Below the pieces are notes generated by a model. It was not told where the DNA came from. It made no database searches and was given only the letters and a program-made list of their open reading frames with translations. 64,000 bases of DNA. Origin: Marinobacter litoralis (GTDB taxonomy: Bacteria > Pseudomonadota > Gammaproteobacteria > Pseudomonadales > Oleiphilaceae). The position numbers and the translations under genes were made by a program. Positions 26,329 to 35,514 of this stretch are shown in pieces. Every line of letters starts with the position of its first letter. The first letter of the stretch is position 1. The stretch spans positions 682,001 to 746,000 of the forward strand of contig NZ_JAELVS010000001.1 in assembly GCF_016427555.1 (NCBI RefSeq), given 5' to 3'.

Positions 26329-26430
26329 ACTGTGTGCCGTCGCCCGGGCATGAACGCTCGGGTTGGCGGGAGCCGGCACCCGGATGGCGCTGGCTGAAAA
26401 GGAAATGTTCATTCTTCAGGGACTGAAGTT

Positions 26431-28554
26431 ATGCCCCAGGCAAGCGGATTGCAGTTCACCGCCCGTATTGGCGAATTCCCCTCAGACCATTTCGTGGTCG
26501 CCAGCTTTGTGCTCACCGAAGGTCTATCCACGCTCTCCCAGGGCCGTTTGAAACTGGCCAGCACCGACCCGGACGTGCAAGCAGCGGATGTATTGGAACA
26601 GCCCGTTGATCTGGTGGTGTGGCAAGACGGCCAGCCTCTGCGCCGCTTTACTGGCGTGGTGAACGAATTTGTACGGGGTAACACCGGCCATCGCCGTACC
26701 CATTATGAGGTGGTGATCCACCCCCCGGTGTGGCGTTTGGGCTTAATGCACAACAGCCGGATTTTCCAGGCCCAGACCACCGATGCCATTGTGCGCACGC
26801 TGTTGGAAGAGCGGGGCATTGTGGATACGGTGTTCGACCTGAAACGCGCGCCCGAAGAACGGGAATACTGCGTCCAGCACCGGGAAACCGACCTGCAGTT
26901 CCTGGAACGCCTGGTCGCCGAAGAAGGCTGGCACTACCGCTACCAGCACGGCAGCGTGGATGGCGAAGAACAACCGGCACTGATTCTTGCCGACCACCAC
27001 GGCGACGCCCCGAAACTGGAGCCGGTTACCTGCAACACCAAAGCCGGTGGCAGCACCAAGCAGGCCTGCGTGTTCCAGTTTGCCTACGAAGAACGGGTGA
27101 AAGCCGCCTCCGTGGCCATGAAGGACTACACCTTCAAGAACCCCGCCTACGCCCTGATGCATGAGCAAAGTGCCGGCGGTGTTAACCACCGGGAAGACTA
27201 CCAGCACTACGACTACCCCGGCCGCTACAAAGCCGACGCCAGCGGCCAGCCGTTCACCCAGAGCAGACTGGATGCGCTCAGAAACGACGCGTCCATGGCC
27301 AACGGCAAAAGCAACCGCCCGGACTTCACCCCCGGCGCCAAAGTGGAACTGCAGGACCATGACAGCCAGCCCCTGAACCGGGAATGGCTGCTGACCGCTA
27401 TTACCCACACCGGCAAACAGCCCCAGGCCCTGGAAGAAGAGGGTGGCAGCGAACCCACCAGCTACCACAACACCTTCAGCGCTATCCCGGCCGACAAAAC
27501 CTGGCGCCCGCTGTGCAACCACAAACCCGTGATGGACGGCCCCCAGATGGCGCTCGTCACCGGCCCCGAGGGTGAAGAAATCCACTGCGACCAGTATGGC
27601 CGGGTGAAAGTAAGATTTCCGTGGGACCGCTATTCCAAGAACGACGAACACTCAAGTGCCTGGTTGCGCGTGGCCCAGGGCTGGGCCGGTGGCCAATACG
27701 GCTTCATGGCCCTGCCCAGAATCGGCCACGAAGTGATCGTGTCTTTCCTCGACGGCGACCCGGACCAGCCCATCATCACCGGAAGAACCTATCACGCCAC
27801 CAACACACCGCCGTACGCGCTGCCGGAACACAAAACCCGGACCACCCTGAAGACCAAAACCCACAAGGGTGAGGGCAGCAACGAACTGCGCTTTGAAGAC
27901 GAAGCCGACGAAGAACAACTCTACGTGCACGCCCAGAAAGACCTGGACCTGCTGACGGAAAACAACCGTACCGAAGTCATCAAGAACGACAGCCATCTGA
28001 CGGTGGAAAACAACCGCTTCAGCCACACCCAAGGCAACAGCCACCACACCGTAGATGGCGAGAAGCGCGAGCTGACAGGTAAAGACCACAGCTTCAACGT
28101 AAGCGGCACCTTACACCTGAAAGCCGGCACCGCCTGGCTCAGTGATTCCGGCACCGAACTGCACATTAAGGCTGGCCAGAAAGCGGTGATCGAAGCCGGT
28201 GCCGAAATCACCTTGAAGGCCGGCGGCAGCTTCGTGAAGATCGATCCCGCCGGTGTGGCTATCGGTGGCGCGAGCATCAAGATGAATGCGGGTGGAGCTG
28301 CAGGTAAGGGCAGCGGGCAGAAGGTGCAGGTGCCGGAGATGCCGGGGTTGGTGGATGCTGCCGGTGGCGTTGTGGAGTCGGTGGCGTTGGCGGAGGATGG
28401 GCTAAGGAAAGATGCTGAGCCCAAAGCCATCATGGTGCATCGTTTACGACAAGCAAAGCAGGACCGTTTCGCTGTGGTAGAGCAATGCCAAGAGCAGCCG
28501 GATGGTACTTGCCCCCTGTCGCATTGCCCTTGTGGCAAGGCACAATCGGTCTGA
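26431..28554 (+). CDS. vgrG: T6SS spike protein VgrG (TssI) with a short Cys-rich tail
   Basis: A 707-residue VgrG. The gp27-like head (about 1-380; DAIVRTLLEERGI, YCVQHRETDLQFLERLVAEE) is followed by the gp5-like OB fold (CDQYGRVKVRFPWDR, SSAWLRVAQGWAGGQYGF) and the beta-helix needle (about 500-640). After the needle there is an extra tail of about 65 residues that ends in a cysteine cluster (C686, C694, C699, C701; TCPLSHCPCGK). The tail is too short for a known effector domain and may bind the adaptor or a metal. It is followed by a DUF4123 adaptor and a large cargo gene, the usual VgrG-adaptor-effector order. Confidence 0.94.
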   Translation: MPQASGLQFTARIGEFPSDHFVVASFVLTEGLSTLSQGRLKLASTDPDVQAADVLEQPVDLVVWQDGQPLRRFTGVVNEFVRGNTGHRRTHYEVVIHPPVWRLGLMHNSRIFQAQTTDAIVRTLLEERGIVDTVFDLKRAPEEREYCVQHRETDLQFLERLVAEEGWHYRYQHGSVDGEEQPALILADHHGDAPKLEPVTCNTKAGGSTKQACVFQFAYEERVKAASVAMKDYTFKNPAYALMHEQSAGGVNHREDYQHYDYPGRYKADASGQPFTQSRLDALRNDASMANGKSNRPDFTPGAKVELQDHDSQPLNREWLLTAITHTGKQPQALEEEGGSEPTSYHNTFSAIPADKTWRPLCNHKPVMDGPQMALVTGPEGEEIHCDQYGRVKVRFPWDRYSKNDEHSSAWLRVAQGWAGGQYGFMALPRIGHEVIVSFLDGDPDQPIITGRTYHATNTPPYALPEHKTRTTLKTKTHKGEGSNELRFEDEADEEQLYVHAQKDLDLLTENNRTEVIKNDSHLTVENNRFSHTQGNSHHTVDGEKRELTGKDHSFNVSGTLHLKAGTAWLSDSGTELHIKAGQKAVIEAGAEITLKAGGSFVKIDPAGVAIGGASIKMNAGGAAGKGSGQKVQVPEMPGLVDAAGGVVESVALAEDGLRKDAEPKAIMVHRLRQAKQDRFAVVEQCQEQPDGTCPLSHCPCGKAQSV

Positions 28555-28566
28555 GGGGCTGGAACT

Positions 28567-29112
28567 ATGAACAATCACCCTCTAAAAGAGTCAGGTATTC
28601 GTTACTTGGTGCTGGAAAGTAGAGAACGGAAGCCGCTGGTACAAGCACTTTATGAAAATTCAGAATCTCCAGTCTGGGAGTATCTGTTTGCAGAGACAGA
28701 ATGGCAGCCATACCTGAGCGAAAGCCCCCTTGTTATTGAGATGCTGGCAAATAGTGCTGCCTATAGCTGGGCCATGGCGATGCTTGAAGGTGGTCGATTC
28801 AGTGGGTTGATACTGGAATCACGGTATGGCCTGCGGGGAGTGACCGCTTGGCTGCGGGAACGGCTCACCGTGCGCTTTGATGAGCGCCGTATGGGGCTTC
28901 TACGACTCTATGATCCACTAATCTGGCACCGACTAACTCCAGTAACCAGGAAAGAAAATAGTGCTATTGAGTGTGTGTGGTATTGGCACGGCAATCCAAA
29001 TGAGCAGCGTTGGCTTGTGAGCAAATATCCTGAACCAGTCACGATGCTGCCAGTGCCGTCACTGGAAGAAAAGCAATGGCTCGCATTGAACTCGGAAAAC
29101 GCCGGATCATGA
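28567..29112 (+). CDS. DUF4123 effector-loading adaptor (TEC/Tap-like chaperone)
   Basis: A 181-residue protein resembling the DUF4123 family, small chaperones encoded between vgrG and an effector gene. Support comes from the pattern YLVLESRERKPLVQALYENSES near the N terminus, LILESRYGLRGVTAWLRERLTV in the centre, and GLLRLYDPLIWHRLTP, with conserved Arg/Trp. It would load the following effector onto the VgrG tail. Base composition here is already more AT-rich than in vgrG, and the gene sits 12 bases after it. Confidence 0.85.
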   Translation: MNNHPLKESGIRYLVLESRERKPLVQALYENSESPVWEYLFAETEWQPYLSESPLVIEMLANSAAYSWAMAMLEGGRFSGLILESRYGLRGVTAWLRERLTVRFDERRMGLLRLYDPLIWHRLTPVTRKENSAIECVWYWHGNPNEQRWLVSKYPEPVTMLPVPSLEEKQWLALNSENAGS

Positions 29113-29142
29113 ACCCGACATACGAAGAAAGGAGTGACAAGG

Positions 29143-32100
29143 ATGTCTGAGTCAGAAGCAACCCGAAACCAAGGAAATTGCGGGCCTGCCTGTGAGGGCG
29201 ACACGCTCATTGTGGAAGTGTTGGGAACGGATCACCCGCAAGGACAGGAGCTCTGCATCCTAAGTAACGAAGGTTCGACTCGCTACACCCCTATTGATGA
29301 CCAAATTGATAAAGAAATCCTGGACTCCAGCGTGCTTCGCGTATGGCCATGGGAAAATGCACCACAGGCTGACGTGGCATTAGAAATTATGGCGGAGAAG
29401 GGCGACCCCTTGCTGATACCGCTATATAGCCTTCCGGAGGTAACACCACGGGAGCTGATTCGCCAGAAGTTGATTCTTGCGCCATTTGTGCCACTAACGC
29501 TGGTGGAACGTGAAGAACCAATCGTCGGTGTGCCGGCACAACAAATAGTCTCGGCGCGATCGGGTTATCTTTATTTGTTCCGGAATAATCGATTATGGCG
29601 AGAAATCCATATAACCCAGAGTGACGATGGGCAACTCGTTTTTCGAGACATTCCGCTGAGCAGATATAGAGAAGAGGGGCAGCAACATTTGATTGCAGAC
29701 AGGCGGCCAGCTGTGACCGTGCCCTTGGGAGAGATTTGGGTGCCGGTGAGCTATCACCCCTCAAGTTTCACATATAAAAGTGATGTCCGAGTAGCCTGGT
29801 CTGAAGTTCAGTGGTCCGCTGCGCGCATAGCTTTTCTGGAAAGTGATGAAACCGCACTGGACGAACGGACCCAGAGGATTGTGCAGCGCCCGGATGCCCG
29901 CTGGCACTCGAAGTTTGCAGAATTGGTTTCACTGGATGAAGTGGGGCCTCAGCGTGGCCGGCAACCGTTACTAGAAGAACAGCTACCTTGTACCTTTGAA
30001 TTTCTCAGCGATCTTGATGGCCGGTATGGGCTGGAATGTTATGACCTGGCAGTTGAAGAACAGAAAGGCTTTTTTGCCGGGGGAGACGATGCTGAAAGCG
30101 CATGGCGTGAAAGTCAGTATCAACATACAGACTTGGGTCCCACTGCAGCAACCAGGAGCATGGTGTTACAGGATCTTGTTGGGGGAGGGGGTAACACCGC
30201 AACTGCGGATGCCAGTACTCGCGCAGTGTGGGAGAGTATTGGTGAATCCAGGGATATCTTTGAAGATTGCCGTAAAAGAGGCGTACTGGGCATTGTCGTT
30301 TACGATGAATTGTATGAAATCCGCAAAGCTCTGGCCCGCGCCAACGCTGGGGTGATGTACCAAAAGAATTTGCGGAAGTGGGCCAGTCGGCAGCCCCATT
30401 ACCAAAGCGCTGAACTGGTCGAACAGACGATACTGCCCGAAACGCTGGGAGGGCAGTCCAATCCTTTGAATAAGCATACGGAACATCTTGATATCTCAGT
30501 GGCTGGTAAGCTCGGGCAGGCTCTTCACGCAGCTTATCGGGCGCATGGGATCAACACGATCAAAGTTGCCCAACGACGACTACTGGACTTAATAAAAGAC
30601 AGCCATAACCAGACCCGGCTGGCTGACCTGTTTTCTCTGGAAGGGGGTGACTACCAGAGCGGTTTCGTTTTGGTGGGGCAGTTGTTCAGCACTTTGCAGC
30701 ATGATGCCGAGGCTGTTGATAAACCCTGGCTGGCCGCCAGTAACCCAGATTGCGATACCCGTTGCAGCGGTCGCCTGACCGATGCGGATGATAATCCGGC
30801 CCTTACAGCTTCACGGTTGGTTATCAACATTGCAAAAGAAGATTCAGATTACCCGTTGCATGCAATGCTGTATCCGGAAGTTGAAGCTGTGCCGCTGAAC
30901 CGGCCCTATGAGTCACCAGAACCAGAAATCAACACGGGTGACGGCCGATTCCGGCCAGTTGCCTTTGCGAAGCTGGATCAGGATGACCAGTTGCCGGCCC
31001 GGGAAAACCTGCAAACTTTGGAGGCCTTATCAATGGTGGCCCTTACTGAGCAGGGTGCTTTCAACTCTCTTGGATTTTTGAGGATGACAGCCAAGGCCCT
31101 TGATGGAATAAGTGGCCAGCTAATGAACCAGTTCAATAAAGCTCTGCAACGAGTTTATGGCGAAGTAATGCGCATCGATCTGGATATTCATGGCCCGATG
31201 GTCCGGGCCCTTAAGGCTATGAACCCCACTTTGCTAGGCGAACTTCATCTCCTGCCCCAAGGGTCTCAGGGGATGAATATGATTATGCTGGGTGTGGAAG
31301 ATCCCGAAATTGGTTTGCGTAATGGGCTGACCGAGGCAGAGCGTGATTACTTTAATCGCAATAATCATAGTGGCCGGTTCCTGGGAGAAATCCAAGACAG
31401 CGAAGGGCGCATCATTGGAAGCACCAATCCGAATAGAGTGCCCGCCGGAGTGAGTGTGGGGGAGTCCGGTCGGTTTTACGCGTTTATGGCGCCCGCAAAC
31501 TCCGAACTGGTCAAGAATTACCGCGAGGTGCGTAAACAGATAAGTCGCCAGCGTAGTCTTGGTAAGACTCTGGATGGGCTTGGATTACCTTATGTGGTGT
31601 TGGGGTTTGAACTTTGGAATTTAAATGGTGTGGCTGCAAGTTACGAAGAATTGACTAGGTTGCGAGGTAAGGGGCGTGCTCGAGCAGAGTATGTATCAGC
31701 AATATCGGATCTGGCTTTCGCTTCAATTGCTGTCTTAGAACAATTGTCCAAGAAAATGATGGACAACACGATTATTGCTCGCCAAATGAACCGGGTGATA
31801 TTTGACGTAGAGAAAGCAGTTGCTGCAGGCCGAATCTCTCAAGCGTTTGGGAGTCAGTTGCCACGAACGGTAACCTTGCGAATGGCATCAGTGTCTATAC
31901 TGGCCCTGCTAGATGCGAGTATCAGAGCAGCGGACTCCATTTACTACCTGAGAACTGGCCAAACGGCTTCAGCCATTGTCATGGGAGGCTCGAGTATTGG
32001 CGCGTTAATGACGGGCTGGGCCAGCGTGTCGTTGATGAGCTCCGGAACCGCAGCGGCATCCGGCACGGCGGCGGTGCTGGGACTTAGCAATCCAGCGGGA

Positions 32101-33027
32101 TGGATTGTTATGGGAATTGGTCTGACTCTGATTATTGGTGGATCGGTGGCGGCAAGCCTTTTGGAAGACGACGAACTGGAATCCTGGCTTAAGAATGGAC
32201 CATTCGGAGACTATCGCAATGCATCATACGAACACTTGTGGGGAAAGGCTCCTGAAACAGCCCCAATTGCGCTGAGTGAAGAAGCTCATACAGGGGCATC
32301 TGAGGGCAGTTGGTCCTGGCTGCCCTGGGCGGATGACACGCCCGAAATGCCAGCACGGAAACCGGTGCCGGAGCGGGAGGCTTTCTACCGGCTTGCCAAT
32401 ATCCTGGCCGGTGTGCGGATCGAGGAATCGCTACATCACGTAAACTCAGCTGAGGCACGCCGGGTGGCTCAAGCCCGGCTTGGTCGCCAAGGGGTAAAAC
32501 CTTCCCGTGAGGAGATAGATGCGCTGCACGATGAGCTGATAAAGACCAATTTCCGCTTGGTGGTCAAAAGCAATTTGGTGAGTGTATTGGGGAACGGTGC
32601 ATTCAATGTTCACATTCGTCGTCTTAAAGAGCAACGACGGCCTAACCCACCTGCGGGGGGCAGCACAGTTATTAAAAGAGAATATCAGAAGCCCTCTTCT
32701 GACCATTGGTGGACCCACAGCAAAGACTTACCAAATGGAATTGAATACTGGTTTCATACGCCCAAGCCAGAAGGGTTGGTCTATTACGAGTGGGCAGTAA
32801 GGGCTAGGCTGGTTGCCAAACTGGGTTCAGCTCAGGACTATGTGTTTCCGGCTCCGCCTGTCAGCGATCCCATGGTTTATCAAGAGAGTAAACATGGCAA
32901 CCACGATGAGCCGGATTTTACCCGGGATGATACTCCTTTCTGGGCGAACCTGACCACAAACCGGGTAGCCTTGAACATTCGTGCTCACCGGAACCGAAAT
33001 ACTATGGAGACAGCTTCCAATGGCTGA
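29143..33027 (+). CDS. large T6SS effector, MIX-like N terminus and putative pore-forming region
   Basis: A 1294-residue cargo protein. Near residues 136-147 it has a hydrophobic-R-x-G-hh-Y-hh pattern (ARSGYLYLF), and near 216-225 a second piece (WSEVQWS); these resemble the MIX motif of T6SS effectors. Residues about 912-1007 hold several hydrophobic helices (GWASVSLMSSG, GWIVMGIGLTLIIGGSVAAS), followed by ELESWLKNGPFG and a charged C-terminal domain. This layout recalls the VasX/BTH_I2691 class of membrane-acting toxins. The start is the ATG at 29143 behind AGGAG. The gene overlaps the next by eight bases. The toxic activity is inferred; the C-terminal 280 residues match nothing I know. Confidence 0.82.
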   Translation: MSESEATRNQGNCGPACEGDTLIVEVLGTDHPQGQELCILSNEGSTRYTPIDDQIDKEILDSSVLRVWPWENAPQADVALEIMAEKGDPLLIPLYSLPEVTPRELIRQKLILAPFVPLTLVEREEPIVGVPAQQIVSARSGYLYLFRNNRLWREIHITQSDDGQLVFRDIPLSRYREEGQQHLIADRRPAVTVPLGEIWVPVSYHPSSFTYKSDVRVAWSEVQWSAARIAFLESDETALDERTQRIVQRPDARWHSKFAELVSLDEVGPQRGRQPLLEEQLPCTFEFLSDLDGRYGLECYDLAVEEQKGFFAGGDDAESAWRESQYQHTDLGPTAATRSMVLQDLVGGGGNTATADASTRAVWESIGESRDIFEDCRKRGVLGIVVYDELYEIRKALARANAGVMYQKNLRKWASRQPHYQSAELVEQTILPETLGGQSNPLNKHTEHLDISVAGKLGQALHAAYRAHGINTIKVAQRRLLDLIKDSHNQTRLADLFSLEGGDYQSGFVLVGQLFSTLQHDAEAVDKPWLAASNPDCDTRCSGRLTDADDNPALTASRLVINIAKEDSDYPLHAMLYPEVEAVPLNRPYESPEPEINTGDGRFRPVAFAKLDQDDQLPARENLQTLEALSMVALTEQGAFNSLGFLRMTAKALDGISGQLMNQFNKALQRVYGEVMRIDLDIHGPMVRALKAMNPTLLGELHLLPQGSQGMNMIMLGVEDPEIGLRNGLTEAERDYFNRNNHSGRFLGEIQDSEGRIIGSTNPNRVPAGVSVGESGRFYAFMAPANSELVKNYREVRKQISRQRSLGKTLDGLGLPYVVLGFELWNLNGVAASYEELTRLRGKGRARAEYVSAISDLAFASIAVLEQLSKKMMDNTIIARQMNRVIFDVEKAVAAGRISQAFGSQLPRTVTLRMASVSILALLDASIRAADSIYYLRTGQTASAIVMGGSSIGALMTGWASVSLMSSGTAAASGTAAVLGLSNPAGWIVMGIGLTLIIGGSVAASLLEDDELESWLKNGPFGDYRNASYEHLWGKAPETAPIALSEEAHTGASEGSWSWLPWADDTPEMPARKPVPEREAFYRLANILAGVRIEESLHHVNSAEARRVAQARLGRQGVKPSREEIDALHDELIKTNFRLVVKSNLVSVLGNGAFNVHIRRLKEQRRPNPPAGGSTVIKREYQKPSSDHWWTHSKDLPNGIEYWFHTPKPEGLVYYEWAVRARLVAKLGSAQDYVFPAPPVSDPMVYQESKHGNHDEPDFTRDDTPFWANLTTNRVALNIRAHRNRNTMETASNG

Positions 33028-34018
33028 GAGTAGCTACTACAGCCCAACTGCCTGGCAACCTGGGCGGGATAGTAAACCTCGTCGTAAAAGACAACAGGAC
33101 ATTCGCTCCCGGAGCTTTCGGTTTCAGTGGGCAGCGGGGCAAAAACTGTCTAAGGATTACTTCCCTAATATAGTGCCCGGTGACTTTCTGGAGACTTGGC
33201 CGCCTAATCAGGATGAGGATACGAACTGGTACGTTAAAAAAGAGCACGGTAAAGAGACAAAGAAAGTGCCGATTGCCTGGATCAACCAAGAGAGTGTTCG
33301 CTACGCTACTCTGCCAAGTTCATCTTGGCGATGGTTAATAGTGAAAGCTTTTGCGAAATTTCTTTCGACTATAGGTGTCCTCGTCTTTACCCTTATAAAC
33401 ATTACAATGCTCTTTACAGTTGAAGATAATTGGCAGTCTTTACTTAAAGAATTTTATATTCCTGTAGTGTTTTATGGTGGGGGTGGTTGTGCTCTTGTTT
33501 GGGGTGTTATCAGCCTGATCGAACGCCTCTTCCCCAGTGTGATCTACAAAGACCCAAAAGGCCCCCTTTGGGAGTTTAACCGCCGCACGGGGCTAGTCAC
33601 GGTTTTCCGCAACCCAAAAAAGAAACGAGATGCCGGCCAGATTGCCTGGCAGTCGCCGTTTTCCGAGTTTGACGGCTATGTCCACAGCGGACCCACCCAC
33701 CAGGGGTTACCGCTCTACTACGGTGCAATGGTTCACCGATATCGGGAGGAAGCCCTGACCCTCACTGCCTTTCAGGCAGCTTCTGCTAACGATGAAGATC
33801 ACAAGGCCCTATGGAATTTCTGGCTTCAATACATGGACAGCACGGCCCCTTTGCCGGACATTCCCTTGTTTGAACCCCATCGTGACAAAGACCCCGTAAC
33901 CGCCGAGCATGACAAGCGCACAGGCCGGGATCCTCGTTACTGGCGGGACATGGACAGTGCCACGTACAAGCAGAAGACAGACGAGATGTACAAACGCTGC
34001 CTCAAAATATTTGGCTGA
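33020..34018 (+). CDS. candidate immunity protein for the preceding effector, membrane protein
   Basis: A 332-residue protein with two hydrophobic segments in the middle (about residues 102-124, FLSTIGVLVFTLINITMLFT, and about 140-165, YIPVVFYGGGGCALVWGVI) and soluble ends. It begins inside the effector gene (ATGGCTGA), so both are made together. Immunity proteins of pore-forming toxins usually sit in the inner membrane, which fits. The C-terminal half (GPLWEFNRRTGLVTVFRN) may belong to DUF6708, a family I associate with T6SS effector loci, but this is from memory. The codons around the membrane segments are strikingly AT-rich, so the pair was probably acquired together. Confidence 0.65.
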   Translation: MAESSYYSPTAWQPGRDSKPRRKRQQDIRSRSFRFQWAAGQKLSKDYFPNIVPGDFLETWPPNQDEDTNWYVKKEHGKETKKVPIAWINQESVRYATLPSSSWRWLIVKAFAKFLSTIGVLVFTLINITMLFTVEDNWQSLLKEFYIPVVFYGGGGCALVWGVISLIERLFPSVIYKDPKGPLWEFNRRTGLVTVFRNPKKKRDAGQIAWQSPFSEFDGYVHSGPTHQGLPLYYGAMVHRYREEALTLTAFQAASANDEDHKALWNFWLQYMDSTAPLPDIPLFEPHRDKDPVTAEHDKRTGRDPRYWRDMDSATYKQKTDEMYKRCLKIFG

Positions 34019-34040
34019 TTACTGCACAGGGGCGTAAATC

Positions 34041-35135
34041 CTAACGCCGCAACTCAGCCTCCGACCGATTCAGCATCGCAATCAGCGGATTCTTCCTGAA
34101 CACATAATCCCGCAGCAGATAACCCAGCAATAGGCCAAGCGCGAAGCCGCCCAAGTGGGCCACCCAAGCCACACCGCCTTGGCCGGATAGCATGCCGAAC
34201 AGATTAATCAGGCTCCAGATCAGGAAGTACCAATGGGGTGCGAGTTTCTTCTGGTAAACAATGATCATGAAGGTAAGACTGGCGTGGCGGAACCACATTA
34301 AGTAGAGGCCGAATAGCGCGGCGATAGACCCGCTGGCCCCCACCAACAGCAGCGGGCCTTGGCTGCTGTCGAACAATAGCAGTTCCGCCAAAGCCGCCAT
34401 CACGCCGGCAAACAGGTACATTACGAGAAAGGCGCCATGCCCGAGGGCGTCTTCCAGGTTGTCCCCAATGATCCACAGAAAATACATGTTGCCGGCCAAG
34501 TGCATGAAACCGCCATGGACGAACTGATAGGTCAGGAGCTGGATGGCAAAATGTGCAGGGCTCTGGTTTTCAGAGTTGAGCCCCCAGTATGCGAACACCC
34601 AGTCGTTGATTTCGGGGGAGAGCAGGCCGGCGATAAATACGAGGCTGCAAAGTGCAATTAATGCTCGGGTGACCCAAGGTGTGCGGTGGGGCTTAATGTT
34701 GTATTCCACGGGCATGGCCGTAAAAAACTGAAATAGCCAAGACTTCCAGCTCACCTTTTCATTGAGGTTTTTCAGCGCCCGTTTCAGTTCCGGGGAGTGC
34801 ATCACTTGGTCGACTTCGTGCTTATCCAGCCAGACTCCGTCACAGCTCGGGCAGCAGTCGATTTCTGTCGTGTAGTGTTTCAGCAGTTGGTAATGAACCA
34901 TGGAAACCCGGCAGCGCCGGCATTGTCGGTCGCTGGTTCGTAGAGCAGAGCCCAGGTGTTGCTCATGGTCATAGTGGTCGATGTGATCATGACTATTGGC
35001 AATGGCTTGGTTCAGCGCACCGTCTTCAAACCACATGCCGTGGCAGTGTAGGCAGCTTAAAATCGACGGGTTGCTGGTGGTTGCCAGACTTAGGTTGGCG
35101 CATGAGGGGCAAGTGTGGGCTCGTGGTTTGGGCAT
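34041..35135 (-). CDS. rhomboid-family intramembrane serine protease with N-terminal zinc ribbons
   Basis: A 364-residue membrane protein. The N-terminal 125 residues hold two zinc-ribbon-like motifs (CPSC...CLHCHGMWFEDG and CRRC...CPSCDGVWLDKHE), in the zf-TFIIB style. The C-terminal half is a rhomboid with several membrane helices, GxSG nucleophile S268 (VGASGSIAALFG) and catalytic-dyad H327 (VAHLGGF), plus the HGGFMHLAGNM loop. It should cleave membrane proteins within the bilayer. The zinc ribbons suggest a regulatory or substrate-binding role, unknown here. It ends 22 bases from the end of the convergent immunity gene, so T6SS readthrough is possible. Confidence 0.9.
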   Translation of the reverse strand: MPKPRAHTCPSCANLSLATTSNPSILSCLHCHGMWFEDGALNQAIANSHDHIDHYDHEQHLGSALRTSDRQCRRCRVSMVHYQLLKHYTTEIDCCPSCDGVWLDKHEVDQVMHSPELKRALKNLNEKVSWKSWLFQFFTAMPVEYNIKPHRTPWVTRALIALCSLVFIAGLLSPEINDWVFAYWGLNSENQSPAHFAIQLLTYQFVHGGFMHLAGNMYFLWIIGDNLEDALGHGAFLVMYLFAGVMAALAELLLFDSSQGPLLLVGASGSIAALFGLYLMWFRHASLTFMIIVYQKKLAPHWYFLIWSLINLFGMLSGQGGVAWVAHLGGFALGLLLGYLLRDYVFRKNPLIAMLNRSEAELRR

Positions 35136-35343
35136 GAATTCCTTTTCCTGAATCTACAGCGTCCTGATGAGAACGGCTTTCCGAGGATGTAGATCTTATC
35201 AACCTCAAAATAGGATTCTACCGCACCAATCACGGGTTGATTCATTAAGAGTCCGTCCCGCGGTCGCGGCTCGGAAAGGAAGATCAAAAAACGCACCGTC
35301 CCTGGTGCCAAGATGCAAAAGAAAAAACGAAAAGTTGACCGTA

Positions 35344-35514
35344 TTAATCCGAGACGATTTCACCCCGAATGACGGTTTGGCCGCTGTACGGGGCCGGTTC
35401 GGTGGTTTCTACCCGTGCGTTGTCTGACTCGCGGTCTGCAAGGCTTGCGTGTGCCGGTACGGCAGCAATAACAACGAGAGAAGTTAAGGCGGCGAGGATA
35501 AAGTTACGCATCAT
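35344..35514 (-). CDS. very small exported protein of unknown function
   Basis: A 56-residue frame reading MMRNFILAALTSLVVIAAVP and onwards, with a clear signal peptide that ends in PAHA-SLA, then a short acidic mature part of about 33 residues (RESDNARVETTEPAPYSGQ and so on). An AGGAG motif lies 5 to 8 bases before the tandem ATG codons, supporting translation. It is below common gene-calling cut-offs. It could be a periplasmic or secreted small protein; no family is recognised. The bases at 35136-35343 downstream show no gene. Confidence 0.6.
   Translation of the reverse strand: MMRNFILAALTSLVVIAAVPAHASLADRESDNARVETTEPAPYSGQTVIRGEIVSD

Noticed and set aside
26329..26430. Gap between tssM and vgrG as a promoter or terminator site
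   Set aside because: A weak CCCG/CGGG pairing is seen but no T-run and no clear promoter.
28356..28554. VgrG C-terminal tail as an evolved toxin domain
   Set aside because: Only about 65 residues with no toxin motif; a docking or metal-binding tail is more likely.
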